A DNA stretch of 64,000 nucleotides, from contig NC_057320.1 in the NCBI RefSeq assembly GCF_000687475.1, positions 1,364,001 to 1,428,000 on the forward strand. The letters are read 5' to 3'. The notes under the pieces were generated by a model. It saw only the letters and a list, made by a program, of their open reading frames with translations. It had not been told where the DNA came from and did no database searches. Position numbers and translations under genes: made by a program. Origin of the DNA: Ustilaginoidea virens (Eukaryota; Ascomycota; Sordariomycetes; Hypocreales; Clavicipitaceae). Positions 51,550 through 63,881 of the stretch are shown in pieces; the first letter of the stretch is position 1; each line of letters begins with the position of its first letter.

Positions 51550-52313
51550 TATTGCAATTCTAAAGGTCACTATAAAAGCAGAGCCTTACTAGCTAGCTAG
51601 ATGGCACGAGACTGTCTGCGACCTGTGAACTAATCTTAGTATAATACTAGATTTTTCACCAAGTCCTAAGACTATACAAGTGCTATAAAGCAGGGCAAGT
51701 GTAAAGGCAAGGCAAATATAAGATAACCAGAAAACGCAGGGAAGGTAAGAAGTTAAGAGGCATATAGTGCATTAACAGACTCGATTGTGCTGCCCTTCTA
51801 CTATCTAGAAAGAAGGGGGAAAGCTATCCTATATATACACGAAGGAGGGGTGGGCCCAGGCATCCAGGGAAGCCAGTAAGAGGGCTCCCCGTAATGCTCG
51901 CTATGATACGTTAGCAACCCCGCTATATCCGACCTTTCCAACCACCCTAACCACCGCACTAGTAATTAGTCACCGCACTAGTAACTAGCCACCACGCTAG
52001 TGACTAACCACCACACTAGTGGACTAGCCACCACGCTAGTAGGCCACCACGCTAATTTAGCAATGCCACACCACGCTAGTAGGCCGCCACCACACTAGTA
52101 GGCAACCACGCTAATTTAGCAATGCCACACCTTTTCAATAAGGCCTACCTTACTTGATATACAGTAAATAATCCACTAAAAATCCTTAAGGTAAAAGGCA
52201 AAGGCCTAAGGTAATACTACCATAAGTCCAAGAGGCGGTATAAGGGCCAGAAGGTTAGTAGGCCAGTAGGGCATAAGGCCAGCAGCCTAGTAGGCTACTA
52301 TAGGATTTTAACA
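51550..52313 (-). repeat. 5' LTR of Cop-1 (764 bp)
   Basis: Pair of the LTR at 44788-45535, with one extra 16-bp minisatellite unit. The minisatellite (CCACCACGCTAGTAGG variants) occupies about 51950-52110. Followed by TSD AATAC. Confidence 0.95.
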
Positions 52314-54949
52314 AATACCTCGCCTAAGTTAAAGCTAAAAACCGATTTACTACCTCTTATACTAAAGCCCTATTCTATTCCCCTACTGAGATAAATATAT
52401 ATACTATATAGCTTACTAGCTAACTCTAGAGTATTATTAATATTATAGCCCTAAAGAAGGCACCTAAAGCTCCTAATATAGAGCCCTAATAGAACTCCTG
52501 CACTAAAATAGCCTAAAATACTGCAAAAAAGGCCTACCGAAAATAAGTAGTATATTATACCCTAGAGAATCTTAATATTATGCAAAAAGTAGGGGCGATT
52601 TAGTCTTATATAATATAAAAAGAATAGCGCCGATTATAGAGAGAAGCCTTCAATAAAGCTATTACCTAAAATGCTAACCTATAGTCCCTAGAGAAATAGG
52701 CCTATCTATATAGTAGCCTCCTACCTAAATTAAAAAAGATCTCTCTATTAGAATAAAGCAGCCTAGGCCTAAAAGCTATAATATATAAGGAAAAAGTATA
52801 GGTCTTTACTAAGCGGTTCTTCCCTACCTCCTAAGCTATTTATAATAATATCCCTAATCTAATATTCCCTTAGCTTATTACTACTATATTCCTCTTTATT
52901 AATTCCTTTTCTTATAAAGAGGTATATATCGTATTACGCAATATAGTAGGCTAAAAAGCATTAGGCCCTAATAGGCTCCCAATAGGATTCCTTAAAGTAT
53001 ATAGCCCCCTATTTATTACCACTCTTATATATCTCCTAAATAAAATATATTATATTAAGTACTATCTGGCTTTATACTAGGAGGCTAAAGTAGTAGTACT
53101 ATAGAAACTAGGGAAAAAGCTAAAAGAGTACTTTAAGGCAGGAGGCTAAAGGCTAATATTACTTTTTAGCCTAATAGGAAAAGTCTTAAAAGCTATAATT
53201 ATATAGTAGCTTACTATTATTCTTAAAGAGGGCAATTTCTTTTTAGACCTTTAAATAAGCAATAAGGTAAACCGGTTAATTAATATAGCCTTAAGTATAT
53301 TAATCGAAATTATATATATAACCTAGCACTATAGTAGGATCGCTTTACTATTTTAATTAGATATCTTAATTATATTTGATACTATTAATTATACCTATTT
53401 TATCTACCTATTGCTAGAGAAAAGGCTTTTACTTTAGCTAATAGTATAAATATATAGCTTTACCGACTTATATTTAATATAAATCTACTTTAAAGGGTAA
53501 TTTATAAATAAACTGCCGATTTCTATTAGGGTCCTTTAAAGGTCTTTTCTTTCTTTTGTTTTCTTCTTTATCTATATTATACTACTCTATAAGAAACTAT
53601 AGGAAGTTATATTAATTATTATATTAGGCTTCGCTAATAATATTAATATTATAGCCTATAGGAGAGATATAGGGGATATTAAAATGCTACTTAAAAAAGT
53701 ATAGGCTATCTATAATAATTAGTTTAAGCAAATAAGATTAAATTTTAACCCTAGTAAAAGTAAACTTATCTATTTTACCTATATATATAAAGCGGATAAG
53801 ACTTTAGTATAGCTTAGGACCGCTATAATATAGCTAAAATAGTATATTAGGTTCTTAAGGGTCGAAATCTACTATAAGCTAAAATAAAGGGAATATTATA
53901 TTAAAATTATAAAGAAACTTAAGTAATAGTAATTCGCGCTTATAGTAATAGCGGCTTCTACCTAAGGCTACTAATATCGGGAAGTATACCTTATCTATAT
54001 ATAAGTTATTTAAACCTTTATTGCCTTTAGCGCGAAAGTATAGTATACCCTTACTGCCCCTAAAGGGGTAGTAAAAGGCATTATAAAATCCCTAGCTATA
54101 GAATAGTCAGCCTGCCTCTATATAATTACTAAAGCCTTTAAAGTTATACTATTAAATACCCTTAAGACTAAAATAGTTATACCCCTAATTAACCTCTATT
54201 TTAATTATATCTATTAGTAATTCCTTAAAAGAATAGCTAAAATAGGTATAACCGATAAGATTAACTATATATTAATAGTAATAATAGTAATATTCTAATG
54301 CTAATAAAGGAAAAGCTATTAAAGACCCTTAGCCTATATATTATTCTTTAATTTTAACTTTAGTTAGCTTTTAGCCGAAAAGTAATTAATAAAAGACTAA
54401 TATAACTAATAGTAAAATAATCGGGTAATAATAAAGGCGAAATACCCCTAATATAGGACCCTAATAGCTAAAGGGGTATTAAATTTCTAATCTATAGCGA
54501 AAATAATCCAATTATATAAAGGCCTATAAAAGTATAAGTTAGCAATACTTACCTAACTTTATATAAGAAAAATCGGCTTTAATTCCTTTTTCTACCTCTA
54601 ATAAGTATCTTTAATACTATTATCTTTCTACTATTATAAAGAAGGCTTAGAAGACCTTTATTATATTATCCTCTTTTACCTAAAGTACTATAAATAAAAG
54701 TATATACTTTTTAGACTTAATCCCAGCCTTAACTTATTTCGTAATTAATATAATACATCTATTGCATTTAATAAATTATACCTTATATAAACGATTGCCT
54801 ACTAAATACTTAATATCGATCGATTTAATTAATTCTAGCTTACCTAATCCCTTTAATATAATATAGCTAAAAGAGCTATTAAACTCCCTTATATAGCCCT
54901 TATATAATATTTATAGTAATCCTATAGTAAGAATAAAAAGCTCTAAGAA

Positions 54950-55650
54950 TAAATAAATCTTTTAGGCCTTATAGGCTAAAATTAATTAATAGTTATTATT
55001 TTAGTATTAAGGGTATCCTTTTTTTTTTCCCTTTTTTTACTCCTTTTATTATCTTCCCTCCTTTTATCCTTTTTATCTTTAGTTTACTCCCCCTCTAAAG
55101 CCCCCTCCCCCCCCTTTTAAGCTAGGAAAACCTATAATAATATAGCGATATCCTTTTAGGTATAGGCTTATTATTCTAAAGTAAAAACCTTCCTTTCCTT
55201 AAGGTCTAATATCTCTTAAATTACCTTAAGAGCGCTAAGGCCCTTTACTGTTACTATTACTACTACCGCTGCCTATTTACGCCCCTAAGAGGCAGATGCC
55301 TATTTAGCCCTCTACTAAAAGGCCTTATAATTATCTACCTAAAAGTATAAATAATTAGCTAGTAATTTATACTATATATAAATCGAAAACGCACCTTTAT
55401 CCCCCTAATAATAGTCTTTTATATATTTAAAAGTTTTTATATTAGGACTTAATTCTTAAGGGTTTTCTCTAAAGGTATATATATTTTACCTATTAGGGCA
55501 TAAGGATAATAAGCCGCTTTAGTCCTTATTTATATTAGTCTCGCTAGAGAGTAGGTATAACCTAGCTTATACCTTATTAATTATAATATCAATACTTAGG
55601 GTCCTCTAAGTATATTAAATATAGCCTATATGGCTATATATATAGTTCTT
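54950..55650 (-). pseudogene. LINE-h antisense ORF relic
   Basis: Homologous to the antisense frames of LINE-g and LINE-i by position, but so RIP-saturated that only short pieces survive. The pyrimidine run at 55015-55120 marks the Gly/Glu-rich stretch. Listed for completeness. Confidence 0.4.
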
Positions 55651-56402
55651 TAGGCTACTATATAAGGGTTAAAAGTAGTTCTATAGTATACTAGACCTAT
55701 ACTTACCCCCTTATCTAATATTACTAACTATTTAGGCATTTTTACTTCTACTATTGCTATTCTTATTCTTATTATTATTATTATAGCTATTGCTATTGCT
55801 ATTATTGCTGCTACTACTAATCTACTAATAGGGTTAGCATCGGCCTTATACTGTAATAAAGGGGTTATTATATATCTTAAAATTAATATTATAAAGGAAA
55901 AGAAGAAAAAAAAGAAAAGGTATAAAGCTAAGGGGTATTACTAACCTATATACTAATATAGTACCTAAGGCTAATCGCTCTTATTTTTAAATTTAGCTTA
56001 CTTTTACCTATATACTATAGACTAATATGCCCGAGATACGCCTAGGCCCCTAAAGGCGCATACTTAGTAAGAATACCGCTAATCCTACCCCTTTAGCCTT
56101 ACCTTCCTTTTATTTTACACCTGATAGTACTCTAACCTAGGCTTAATACTCCCGGAATTTATACTCGCACTCTTCCTAAGTAATACCGCTAGATATAGTC
56201 CTAAGCGGTTGCGCACCTTACTTTCTTACGCACTAGATACCCGCCGCCTTTACTGCGAGGCGATATAAAGTAGAAATTAAGATTATAGGAAGGGTTTTCC
56301 TCCTAACTGCCGGGTTTTTCCTTTCCGAATTATCTCTATAGAAGTACTAAATAGGTTATTTAGCTCTAAATAGCCTTTAGCGTAATTTAATAATAATAAT
56401 AA

Positions 56403-56930
56403 TATAGTCCTCTTAGAGCGGTAAAAGGAGACCCTAATAAAGCCCTCTCTATTAGCTTTAATAAGGTTCGATTAGATATCTTCTATTATAATATTCGCAA
56501 TATAATAAATTAGGAAACTTTTAATAATAATACTAAATAAGTATTAATTAAGTTCTATCTTTTAGCTAAAGGTAGGGCAGACTTAAGCTATATCTATAAT
56601 ATAGCTTACCTTTTCTTTTTTAAAGATAATAATTATATTACTACTATAGAGCCTATAGGCTATAACTACCGCTCCTTTAGTAGTAGCCCTATTAACTATA
56701 TTAATGATTTTGATTAGGGTATAGTTTTAAAAGATTCTACTAATAGTATTTCCTTTAATAAAGACTTTATAGTAAATATAAGGGGATACTACTAAAGGAG
56801 CTAGGCTATATTAGGGTAATATAGCAGCAATATATCCTTATATAGCGATAGATATCTATATAGTAAAGGCTAATGCGATCTTTAGGAGATTCTATATAGC
56901 CTTATTAACTATAGTTTTAATCGTTTATAT
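56403..56930 (-). mobile_element. LINE-d, piece 3 (ORF1 region)
   Basis: After the LINE-h duplication the LINE-d sequence resumes (compare 34330-34860 in LINE-g) and runs to 56930, where the Gyp-3 LTR begins. The remaining 5' end of LINE-d, about 450 bp, must lie beyond Gyp-3/Gyp-4, outside the window. Confidence 0.82.
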
Positions 56931-57182
56931 TGTAAAGGACTGGCCCTAGGGCTACTGCGAATAGGCGTCGAATAAATATATTAAATAGACTAAGGAGGAA
57001 GAGAGAGGACCCGAATAAAGGGCTCTCGATGGTCTATTTAACTATACGTTAGTATGGGTCGGGGTCCTGGCGTAGTCTTATGACCCTATGCCGCTAACTT
57101 ATATGACCCTACCTAGGCTAGGCATAGGCATAGCCCGAGTCCTAGCCATATTATAGCGCAGGTATAGCCCGAGCCCGTAATA
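56931..57182 (-). repeat. 3' LTR of Gyp-3 (252 bp)
   Basis: Plus strand TGTAAAGGACTGGCCC to CCCGTAATA, followed by the reversed polypurine tract (TACCCCCCTCCTCCGCC). Same length as the Gyp-2 LTRs. The LTR contains TTAAATAGACT and GGTCTATTTAA as an inverted pair. Confidence 0.92.
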
Positions 57183-60100
57183 TACCCCCCTCCTCCGCCT
57201 CACAATCGAATTAATTGCGTTCTAAAACCTGCCCCTCCTTTGCGTGGGCCCAATTAGGTCGCCTAGGTTTTTATCGCGATAACCTTAAGTCTATTTGTTA
57301 GGTCTAGTTTATACGCATAGGGGGTATCGTAGAGTGGCTAATTCGATAGTAGTATAGTAGAAGCGTATAGAAGGCCGGCATCGTATCGCCAGTTAGAAGC
57401 TATTTATAGCAGCTATTAGTATCGTAAAAAATTTTTCGCTAGCTATTAGTAGGTGATCCCCTTAGGTAAAAGTATATTTTTTCTCGCGCCCTTTTTATTA
57501 CCTTTTTTCTTCCTTTCCTTTTCCTTTTTATAACCGATTTAATTATTATTAGCATCCTACCATAAGTATTATCCCCCCTGCCTAAGGTCATAATAGATGC
57601 TAATATTAATAGACTAGTTACCTATATATTCTCTAAAGGCTATACCCTATCTCCGCCTATATTTAATATATATATCGGTTCGAGCCTAATGCGACTCTAT
57701 ATTCCCCTAATTAACTGCATTAGGACCCTAAATATATCCAAGCCGAACCTTAGTAGCGGCTAAGCTGTAGGCGGTATAATAACCCTTATAGAACCTAATA
57801 TTATAAAAATCCCGCGACCTATAAGCGGTCTAACTATTCTATCTGCCGAGCGCTTTAGCCCTTTAGAGTATAGATATAAGCCATAATATACTATAAGTGA
57901 CTACTTATTAGAGGGTGATTCCTCCGATAAGGAGCACAAATACGCCTATAATAAAGAGTTTTTATGCAAGCGATATAACCGAAAAATGCAGGCGATTGGT
58001 ATTCTCCCCGTCTATATGCGAAAAGGTAAGAATAAAGGCTATTCTTACTACTAAGATATATATAGCTTATATATATAGCTCGACTTTAAGCTTATTAGTA
58101 ATCTTAGACTCTAGTGGATCTATCGGGCGTGGATTAAGGCATATAAAGATAGCACTATTATTATTAAACCTATATATCTTGCGACCAAGATAACTAAAGC
58201 CTAGGCTGCTATCCTTTTGCCTTTTTTTTAGGCCCTTAATAACTAATAGCGGTATACTATAGCCGCCAACTAAATAACTCCCTATATCCTACGTTTTACT
58301 TTTAGTCCCTATAGTACTACTAATAAGGTATTAACTAATGTCTTTTAGGCTATAACTCCCTCCTGCCGCTAAGCTAGGTCGGTCGTCGATCTGGCCCCTA
58401 TATTAAGCGTAATATAGGATATATAACGAAAGGCTTAGGAGTACTATACCTAGATAGAGTAGTACCTAGCGGCTCTTACCTGGCCTTATTTAGCCCCCCT
58501 TCCCGCCCGCCCCTTACTAACCTATTATACCGGGGAACCGCCTGCCTATAAGTAGGATATATAGGTTCCCCTAGAGGCCTAGCTATACTACCCGCCGCAG
58601 AACGCCCTAGTATTATAGTAGCCTTAGCCGCCGCCGCTATAGACCCTGCGGTATCTTTATTAGGCCCTATTATAGCCCCCCCTATATTCCCCGCATAATA
58701 TATCCCCTAGAATACTATTATATTAGGGTCGTATAGGCAACCGTTTATATTAGGCCTACTCGCCGTATATACATCCGACCCCCTATAGATACCACTATAG
58801 GGGTTATATACAGCCGCCCCCACTACTACCGCCCCTATAGTAGCCGCTGCTATAGGGGTATACCGATCCTAATAATGCTAAAGAGGGCCTATATAACGAT
58901 AAGTATAGTAATTATAATATAGGAGAGGGGGGAGGATAGTATTAGCCCAAAAGAGGGGCGTATAAGCTTAGTAGTTTATTTTTTTTTTTATAAGTAGGCG
59001 TTTAAATATTATTTATAGGTCTAATAGACCTTATTTCGATGGCCTAAAGGGCCTATTATATATATAAATATCACCCTATTTAGTTTCAAATGCCTTTTAT
59101 ATTACTAAATCTTTAAAGTTTTCTAAGGGTTCTTATATAGGTAAATCATACCCTTTCTATTTAATTAGTATATTACGGTTCCTACCCTAATCCTAAGCGT
59201 TTTTCGCTATTAGTATCGCTTTAACCTTATATTCCTTATATAGCTAATTAGAGTCTTACGGGAGAATAAATAGGGGCCCTAGCTTAATATCGGTTACGGT
59301 CTATATTAAGAGCGGATTAGATATAGCCTATTTAATAAGGTCGATATAAAAAACTAGGTAGATACTCTTAGGGATATTAAGCCGGATAGTAAGCAGGGAT
59401 AAAATAGCAATAATAATATATTTAGTAGAGATCTAATCGAGCTTCTTATAAAGGCGATTCATCTTAATATTCTTTAGGCTAAGCTATATATAGTCTCTAA
59501 TTTAGAAATATTCTATTAAGTAGTGCGAATAGTTTATTGCATCCTATTATCGTTATTATGTGAAAGCGATAGTAGTTTAGGCTAATTCCCCTCCCTTCTA
59601 AAGGTTGGCTAGGAAGAGGGCTACCTACCCTTTTAGTATTTTTAAGCTTAATATTACTTCTAAGGCTAGCATAATAGTTAGTATATCGAACCCATTAAAA
59701 AGTTAGTTTAGGCTAAACCCTATTACTAATAATATTTAGTTATTTAGGGCGAGTTAATATACTACGAGGTGCTTAGGCCAGTTATATTAGTTAAAGGAGA
59801 TTATAATATAGAAGACGGCCTAGACCTTTTAGTTTATTCGTTCCGTACTACTATTAGTTTAAGGGTAGTATATAGTTAAGAGGAGTTATTTAGTCCCGAC
59901 TGCCTTATAAAGCGTTATTTAGAATTATCCTACCTAATCTAAGCCTCTATCGCTAATAATCTCATTAGGGAATTTATAGAAACACTATTAGTATTATTAG
60001 AATCGCTCTATATACTCTTCAGCTATTATAAAGTATATTACCTCTAGCTAGATATACTTTAATAAGCGGTCGGTAATTACTATAAGGAAGTATAGGTCGG

Positions 60101-61173
60101 AAGAATTATAGGTAGGGAGGTCCGTTATAAAGTCTATTAATATTTATAATTAAAAACGGTTTAGGATTAGTAAGGGCTATAGTAGGCCCTATTGTAATTA
60201 GCGGCTCTTATACGCTTTACGGTATTAATAATTCCGAATAAACTTTACTACCTTAGATAATATATTATTAAAATAATAATTCTATCACAGCAATTAGAAG
60301 GTAGTATTCTTTCCTAGGTAACCTACTATAGGCAAGTTATAATACTATTAAATCACTATTATAGTTAGGGGCTTAAATAATAGGAGCTATACCCGCCCTT
60401 AGTAAAGCAATATACTATATGCATTTAAGGTATAATCTATAATTTATTTTTATATTACTACCTCTATAGGGAATCGTCGCTCTCTATTCGCTACTACTAT
60501 CTATTATACCTAGTATATACTATCTTTAGATATTATTTAGTCCTAAAGAGCCTAAAGGTAAATATTAGCGAAGATATATAGGCTATAAGGTAGGGTAACC
60601 TTTAAATCTAAAGTTAGGATCTTAATGCCTTTTATCCTATCTATATCGAGTGCTAAAATAGATAATAATTTTAGGATCTAGCCGATTTATAGCTCTACCC
60701 TATCTACCTTTTATTCCTATTAAGAAAGCGTATTAAGGTATTAGGCTTATAACTCTAGCTTATACTAAAGATAAAAGTTAAAGAGTATTAAAGTCTCGGC
60801 CTATTAGGCTTATTATTTAGATATTTTTTATAATTGGGCGAAATACTTTAGGTTCTTATAGTTAATAAGGATAGTAAAGGGGGAGGCTATTAAATAGAAT
60901 TTTACTAATTATGCCTTAAGGTAAAAAATAATAGTAAAGAATTCCTTATTATATATAGTATAGTTCTATTTTATATCCGATAAGTAAGCAGAATAATATA
61001 TAATAGGGTATAATATACTATCTTCTCCGACCTATAATAGATAGCTATTAAAGGCTATACTGGAATTATTTATCTTAAAGACTATCTCTTTATTAGGATC
61101 TTATTAAGTAAGAACTAAAGATAATATAAAATACTATTTAAGCGCCTAAAATACTACCTCTTCTTCGTCTAAT
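57183..61173 (-). mobile_element. Gyp-3 internal region, 3' part (RT/RNase H, integrase, antisense ORF)
   Basis: The minus strand matches Gyp-2 pol: the RT/RNase H junction ends at about 61169 (reverse of the LDEEEAVF region, compare 18040), RNase H at about 61100-60650, integrase at about 60350-59000. It is cut at 61173 by Gyp-4. The part at 57183-58900 is the antisense-ORF region. The 5' half of the element lies outside the window. Confidence 0.85.
57540..58880 (+). pseudogene. Gyp-3 antisense ORF (best preserved copy)
   Basis: The plus strand, opposite to pol. A CT-rich leader (57480-57535) precedes it. The frame reads YLLEGDSSDKEHKYAYNKEF near 57903-57962, then LCKRYNRKMQAIGILPVYM and RKGKNKGYSYY to about 58050; ITPSCR-x-ARSVVDLAPILSV near 58352-58415; and TWPYLAPLPARPLLTYYTGE near 58479-58540. 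It ends in an Ala/Pro-rich part to about 58860. Nearly all in-frame stops are TAG/TAA at presumed Gln. The 92-codon ORF at 57915-58193 is another frame and a shadow. The N-terminus is basic and Tyr-rich. No known domain. The partner frames in Gyp-2 and Gyp-4 support it. Confidence 0.75.
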
Positions 61174-61417
61174 TGTGAAGGACTGGCCCTAGGGCGACTG
61201 CAAATAGGCGTTAATGATATATATTAAATAGACTAAAGAGGAAAGAAAAGGATCCAAGTAGGAACCTTCTATCTAGTCTATTTATATCCCGATTATAATA
61301 CATATCAGAGTCTTAGTATAATCCTATGACTCCGTCTATTGCCCTTCTTAGGCTAGACGCAGGCGCAGCCCGAGTCCTAGCCACATTATAGTACAGGCGT
61401 AGCCCGAGCCCATAATA
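61174..61417 (-). repeat. 3' LTR of Gyp-4 (244 bp)
   Basis: TGTGAAGGACTGGCCC to CCCATAATA, followed by the reversed polypurine tract (TACCCCCCTCCTCCTCCTC). Same 244-bp type as Gyp-1. Left flank is CTAAT; the partner lies outside the window. Confidence 0.9.
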
Positions 61418-61795
61418 TACCCCCCTCCTCCTCCTCGGAATCAGAAGAATAAACCATCCGAAATTATCCCCTTTATATATCGCCCCCTAATTAAGACCTC
61501 TTATAGCCCTCGAAAATAACCTTAATTAGATATATAGGATAACAATCGGGCGTATAGATATGCCAATATGTAACCGATATAAATATAGTATAGACTAGAG
61601 TCGGTATACTTTAGGCAGACATAATAGAATCTTATCGAAGCCGGTCGTAGTGCTATCAGCTAGAAGGAATTATATCGCAGCTATTATAGAGTAGAAAAAT
61701 TTTATCGCTAGCCATCGGTCAGGAATCTATCTGCATTAAGGCTTCTTCCTTTATCTATTTCTCTTTTATATTTCTTCCTCTCTCTCTCTATCCTT

Positions 61796-62985
61796 ATGCC
61801 TACCGTTATTAAGGCTATTATTCCTAATAGTAAGTCTATAGCATTACTACCATCATAAGAATCGTCCCTACTAATAGAGTTATACTATCGAAAGTTCCTA
61901 GATCGTTTATATTAGGTCTGCATAATAAATCGTCCGGTACTAATAGGTATTTAGGTCCCCCCCCCGTTTGCTATTACGTTAGATTTATCGCTATATCATC
62001 CAGAGGACCAGTAAATAGGAATACGCCTATCGCCTAGGGCCCTCTTATAACCCCATTAGGTCTATCCCTAGTATCTACTAAAGACCTTAGAAGTGCTAGG
62101 CACAGAGGAGGTTCCTAGCTAGAAACGCTATTACAGCCGCTACAATCTATACCCTCCTTAGGATAGTTATATATTTCCCCCCCTAGCTCTAAGCTTATTA
62201 TTATTTCCGACGATAATAAGAGTTCGGCAAAGCCCTTATCGCCTAATGCGGGGGCCCTATCATCCCCCTTACATTCTTCCGCCCCTTTTTATATAAGAGT
62301 CCTATTATCAATAGAGATAATACTAATAAAAACTTCTTCTTCGATAGCCGTTACGCCTAAGACCCTATTTAGAGCACTATTAGCTCCCTCCTCGTCTATA
62401 CTTATGCCCCGGATATCTTCGCGCGCGAGGAAAATACTACCCTCGCCTACTACTAAATCGTTATATCGGCGGTTACGAAAGAAGCGTACTATAGGAGAGT
62501 TCTTTATTTAGGGGGATTCTAAGGGATTAAGTGCTAACGATATTAAGGAGGTAGAGTATGCCTATATCGCCTGTATGCAGCATACTATAGACACCAGAGA
62601 ATATATCGTCTGCATATAGTCCGGTCGCTCCTAGGCTTATATTCGATACCATTAGAAACATAAGATGTATATCTAGTGCGAGTATATGATATCGATAAAC
62701 CCCCAACTGCGGCAGGTAATAAAGCGCATCGTCTGTATGGCATAAAAGAAATAAAGTATTAAGGAGGCCGCCTATCCGAAGGTAAGAGATATCCTAGGCC
62801 AAAAGGCCTGTCTTCGCCCTGAGTTTAATATGCTATATCGTCAATAGGATAAACTATAGGCTATAGCGCAAGAGTATACTATAACGGCCCTTTCCGCATA
62901 CGCCCCGGCTGCTAACATCGGCGGGTCGACTCCCGCTGCGCCTATAACGACTATTATTCCCTCTGCCTCGTCTACCGGGTCCTAA
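61796..62985 (+). pseudogene. Gyp-4 antisense ORF (truncated by the pol deletion)
   Basis: A CT-rich tract (61740-61790) is followed by ATG at 61796. The early part is in a different frame from the well-preserved end. From about 62480 the frame reads EVEYAYIACMQHTIDTREY, QVIKRIVCMA, YPKVRDILGQKACLRPEFN and TPAAPITTIIPSASS, stopping at TAA 62983-62985, with TAG at presumed Gln codons. Its natural C-terminus was probably lost at the junction to gag. It is a diverged relative of the Gyp-2/Gyp-3 frames, matched mainly at the KE-x-x-YAY segment. Confidence 0.6.
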
Positions 62986-62989
62986 TTAT

Positions 62990-63881
62990 TATTTTATCGA
63001 TCGCGAGAAGGACTAGGGTGGCGCCTAGTGGTTAGGCTAGTCTTAAGGTCAATAGCAATTTAACGATAGCGGTCGACTGCTATATAGTAGTTATTATGGG
63101 AGACCCTAAGTCCGATGATCTTATCGGCCATCCTGGTATTTAATGCGGAATAGAGGTATTCAAGTTTTACTTCCTTAGGCCAGCTAATTCCTCCTATAAG
63201 CGCTAGTTTTTCTTTAAATTAGACGAAAAAAGTAGCAAAAGGTTCTTTAGGGCCTTAGCGTAAAGAGTGCTTAAGTTTAGTAATCGCGCGGTCCTATCGA
63301 TACAGGTCCTCAAAGAGATATTAGAGGTATTTAAAGAACTTCACTATATTATAATCGCAGGCCTCGCTATTCTTAAAAAAGGCTGCGACTTATAATTAGA
63401 CCGTAGAAGATAGGTTTTAGAAGATAAATATCCACTACGTCTTTTCGTCCCTAATAAAATCCTTATCGACCTCAAGCTTATATTGCATAAAGGTTCGCTA
63501 GGCGGTAAACATTATCTTTTTGCCATTAAAAGGGTCCCCTATTGGGATCGGCTTACGCTTAAGTTAGGTATAAGCCGCATCGAGAGTGGTAGGGGGGATG
63601 GGTCCGCCCTATTGTATTACTAGGACCGGTTAGTATTCCGGTTAGGGTTTGCTTGCCTATTCTACGAGATAAGCCTATAAAGAGTTCATCTGCGATTGAA
63701 TCTATTGCATGCCTTTAGAAAGTTACTGCATTTAGGTGTGTGTATTACGTCGGGGGCGCTACTGCCCCGTGCCGTCTGCCCCCGTCTTATTGGGCGCGCT
63801 TATTTCGATATTGTGTAATGCTTACATCATTGGTTCTATAATATAGAGTTATAATAGCAAGGCTGAGAGAGTCTATTTAAA
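62990..63881 (-). pseudogene. Gyp-4 gag relic
   Basis: The minus strand matches Gyp-1 and Gyp-2 gag, including DKIIGLRVSHNNYYIAVDRYR near 63130-63065. The middle of gag is recognisable, but the C-terminal knuckle is missing because of the deletion. Next to the LTR the plus strand carries AGTCTATTTAAA, the putative self-priming site. Confidence 0.75.

Larger units (their letters stand above)
44788..52313 (-). mobile_element. Cop-1: nearly complete Ty1/copia element
   Basis: Perfect TSD AATAC at 44783-44787 and 52314-52318, which restores the LINE-h sequence. The 5' LTR is on the right (51550-52313), the 3' LTR on the left (44788-45535). The polypurine tract AGAGGGGG lies at 45536-45543 on the minus strand. 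Inside are gag, protease, integrase, RT and RNase H in copia order. It is the least RIP-mutated large element. LTR differences are few and mostly CpA-to-TpA or TpG-to-TpA. Confidence 0.96.
38059..56402 (+). mobile_element. LINE-h: full-length LINE carrying LINE-i and Cop-1
   Basis: TSD TATAGTCCTCTTA (13 bp) at 38046-38058 and 56403-56415. The three own pieces are 38059-39403, 43826-44787 and 52319-56402, about 6.4 kb in total, equal to LINE-g. The 5' block starts at about 38072. ORF1 spans 38170-39403 with knuckles near 39160-39240. The endonuclease is near 44460-44500, the RT active site near 53625-53660, the C-terminal block near 54600-54680, the 3' block at 55680-56390, then a (TAA)n tail. 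Among the most RIP-saturated copies. Confidence 0.92.

Noticed and set aside
57915..58193. 92-codon plus ORF in Gyp-3
   Set aside because: It is out of frame with the conserved antisense protein and has no counterpart in the other copies.
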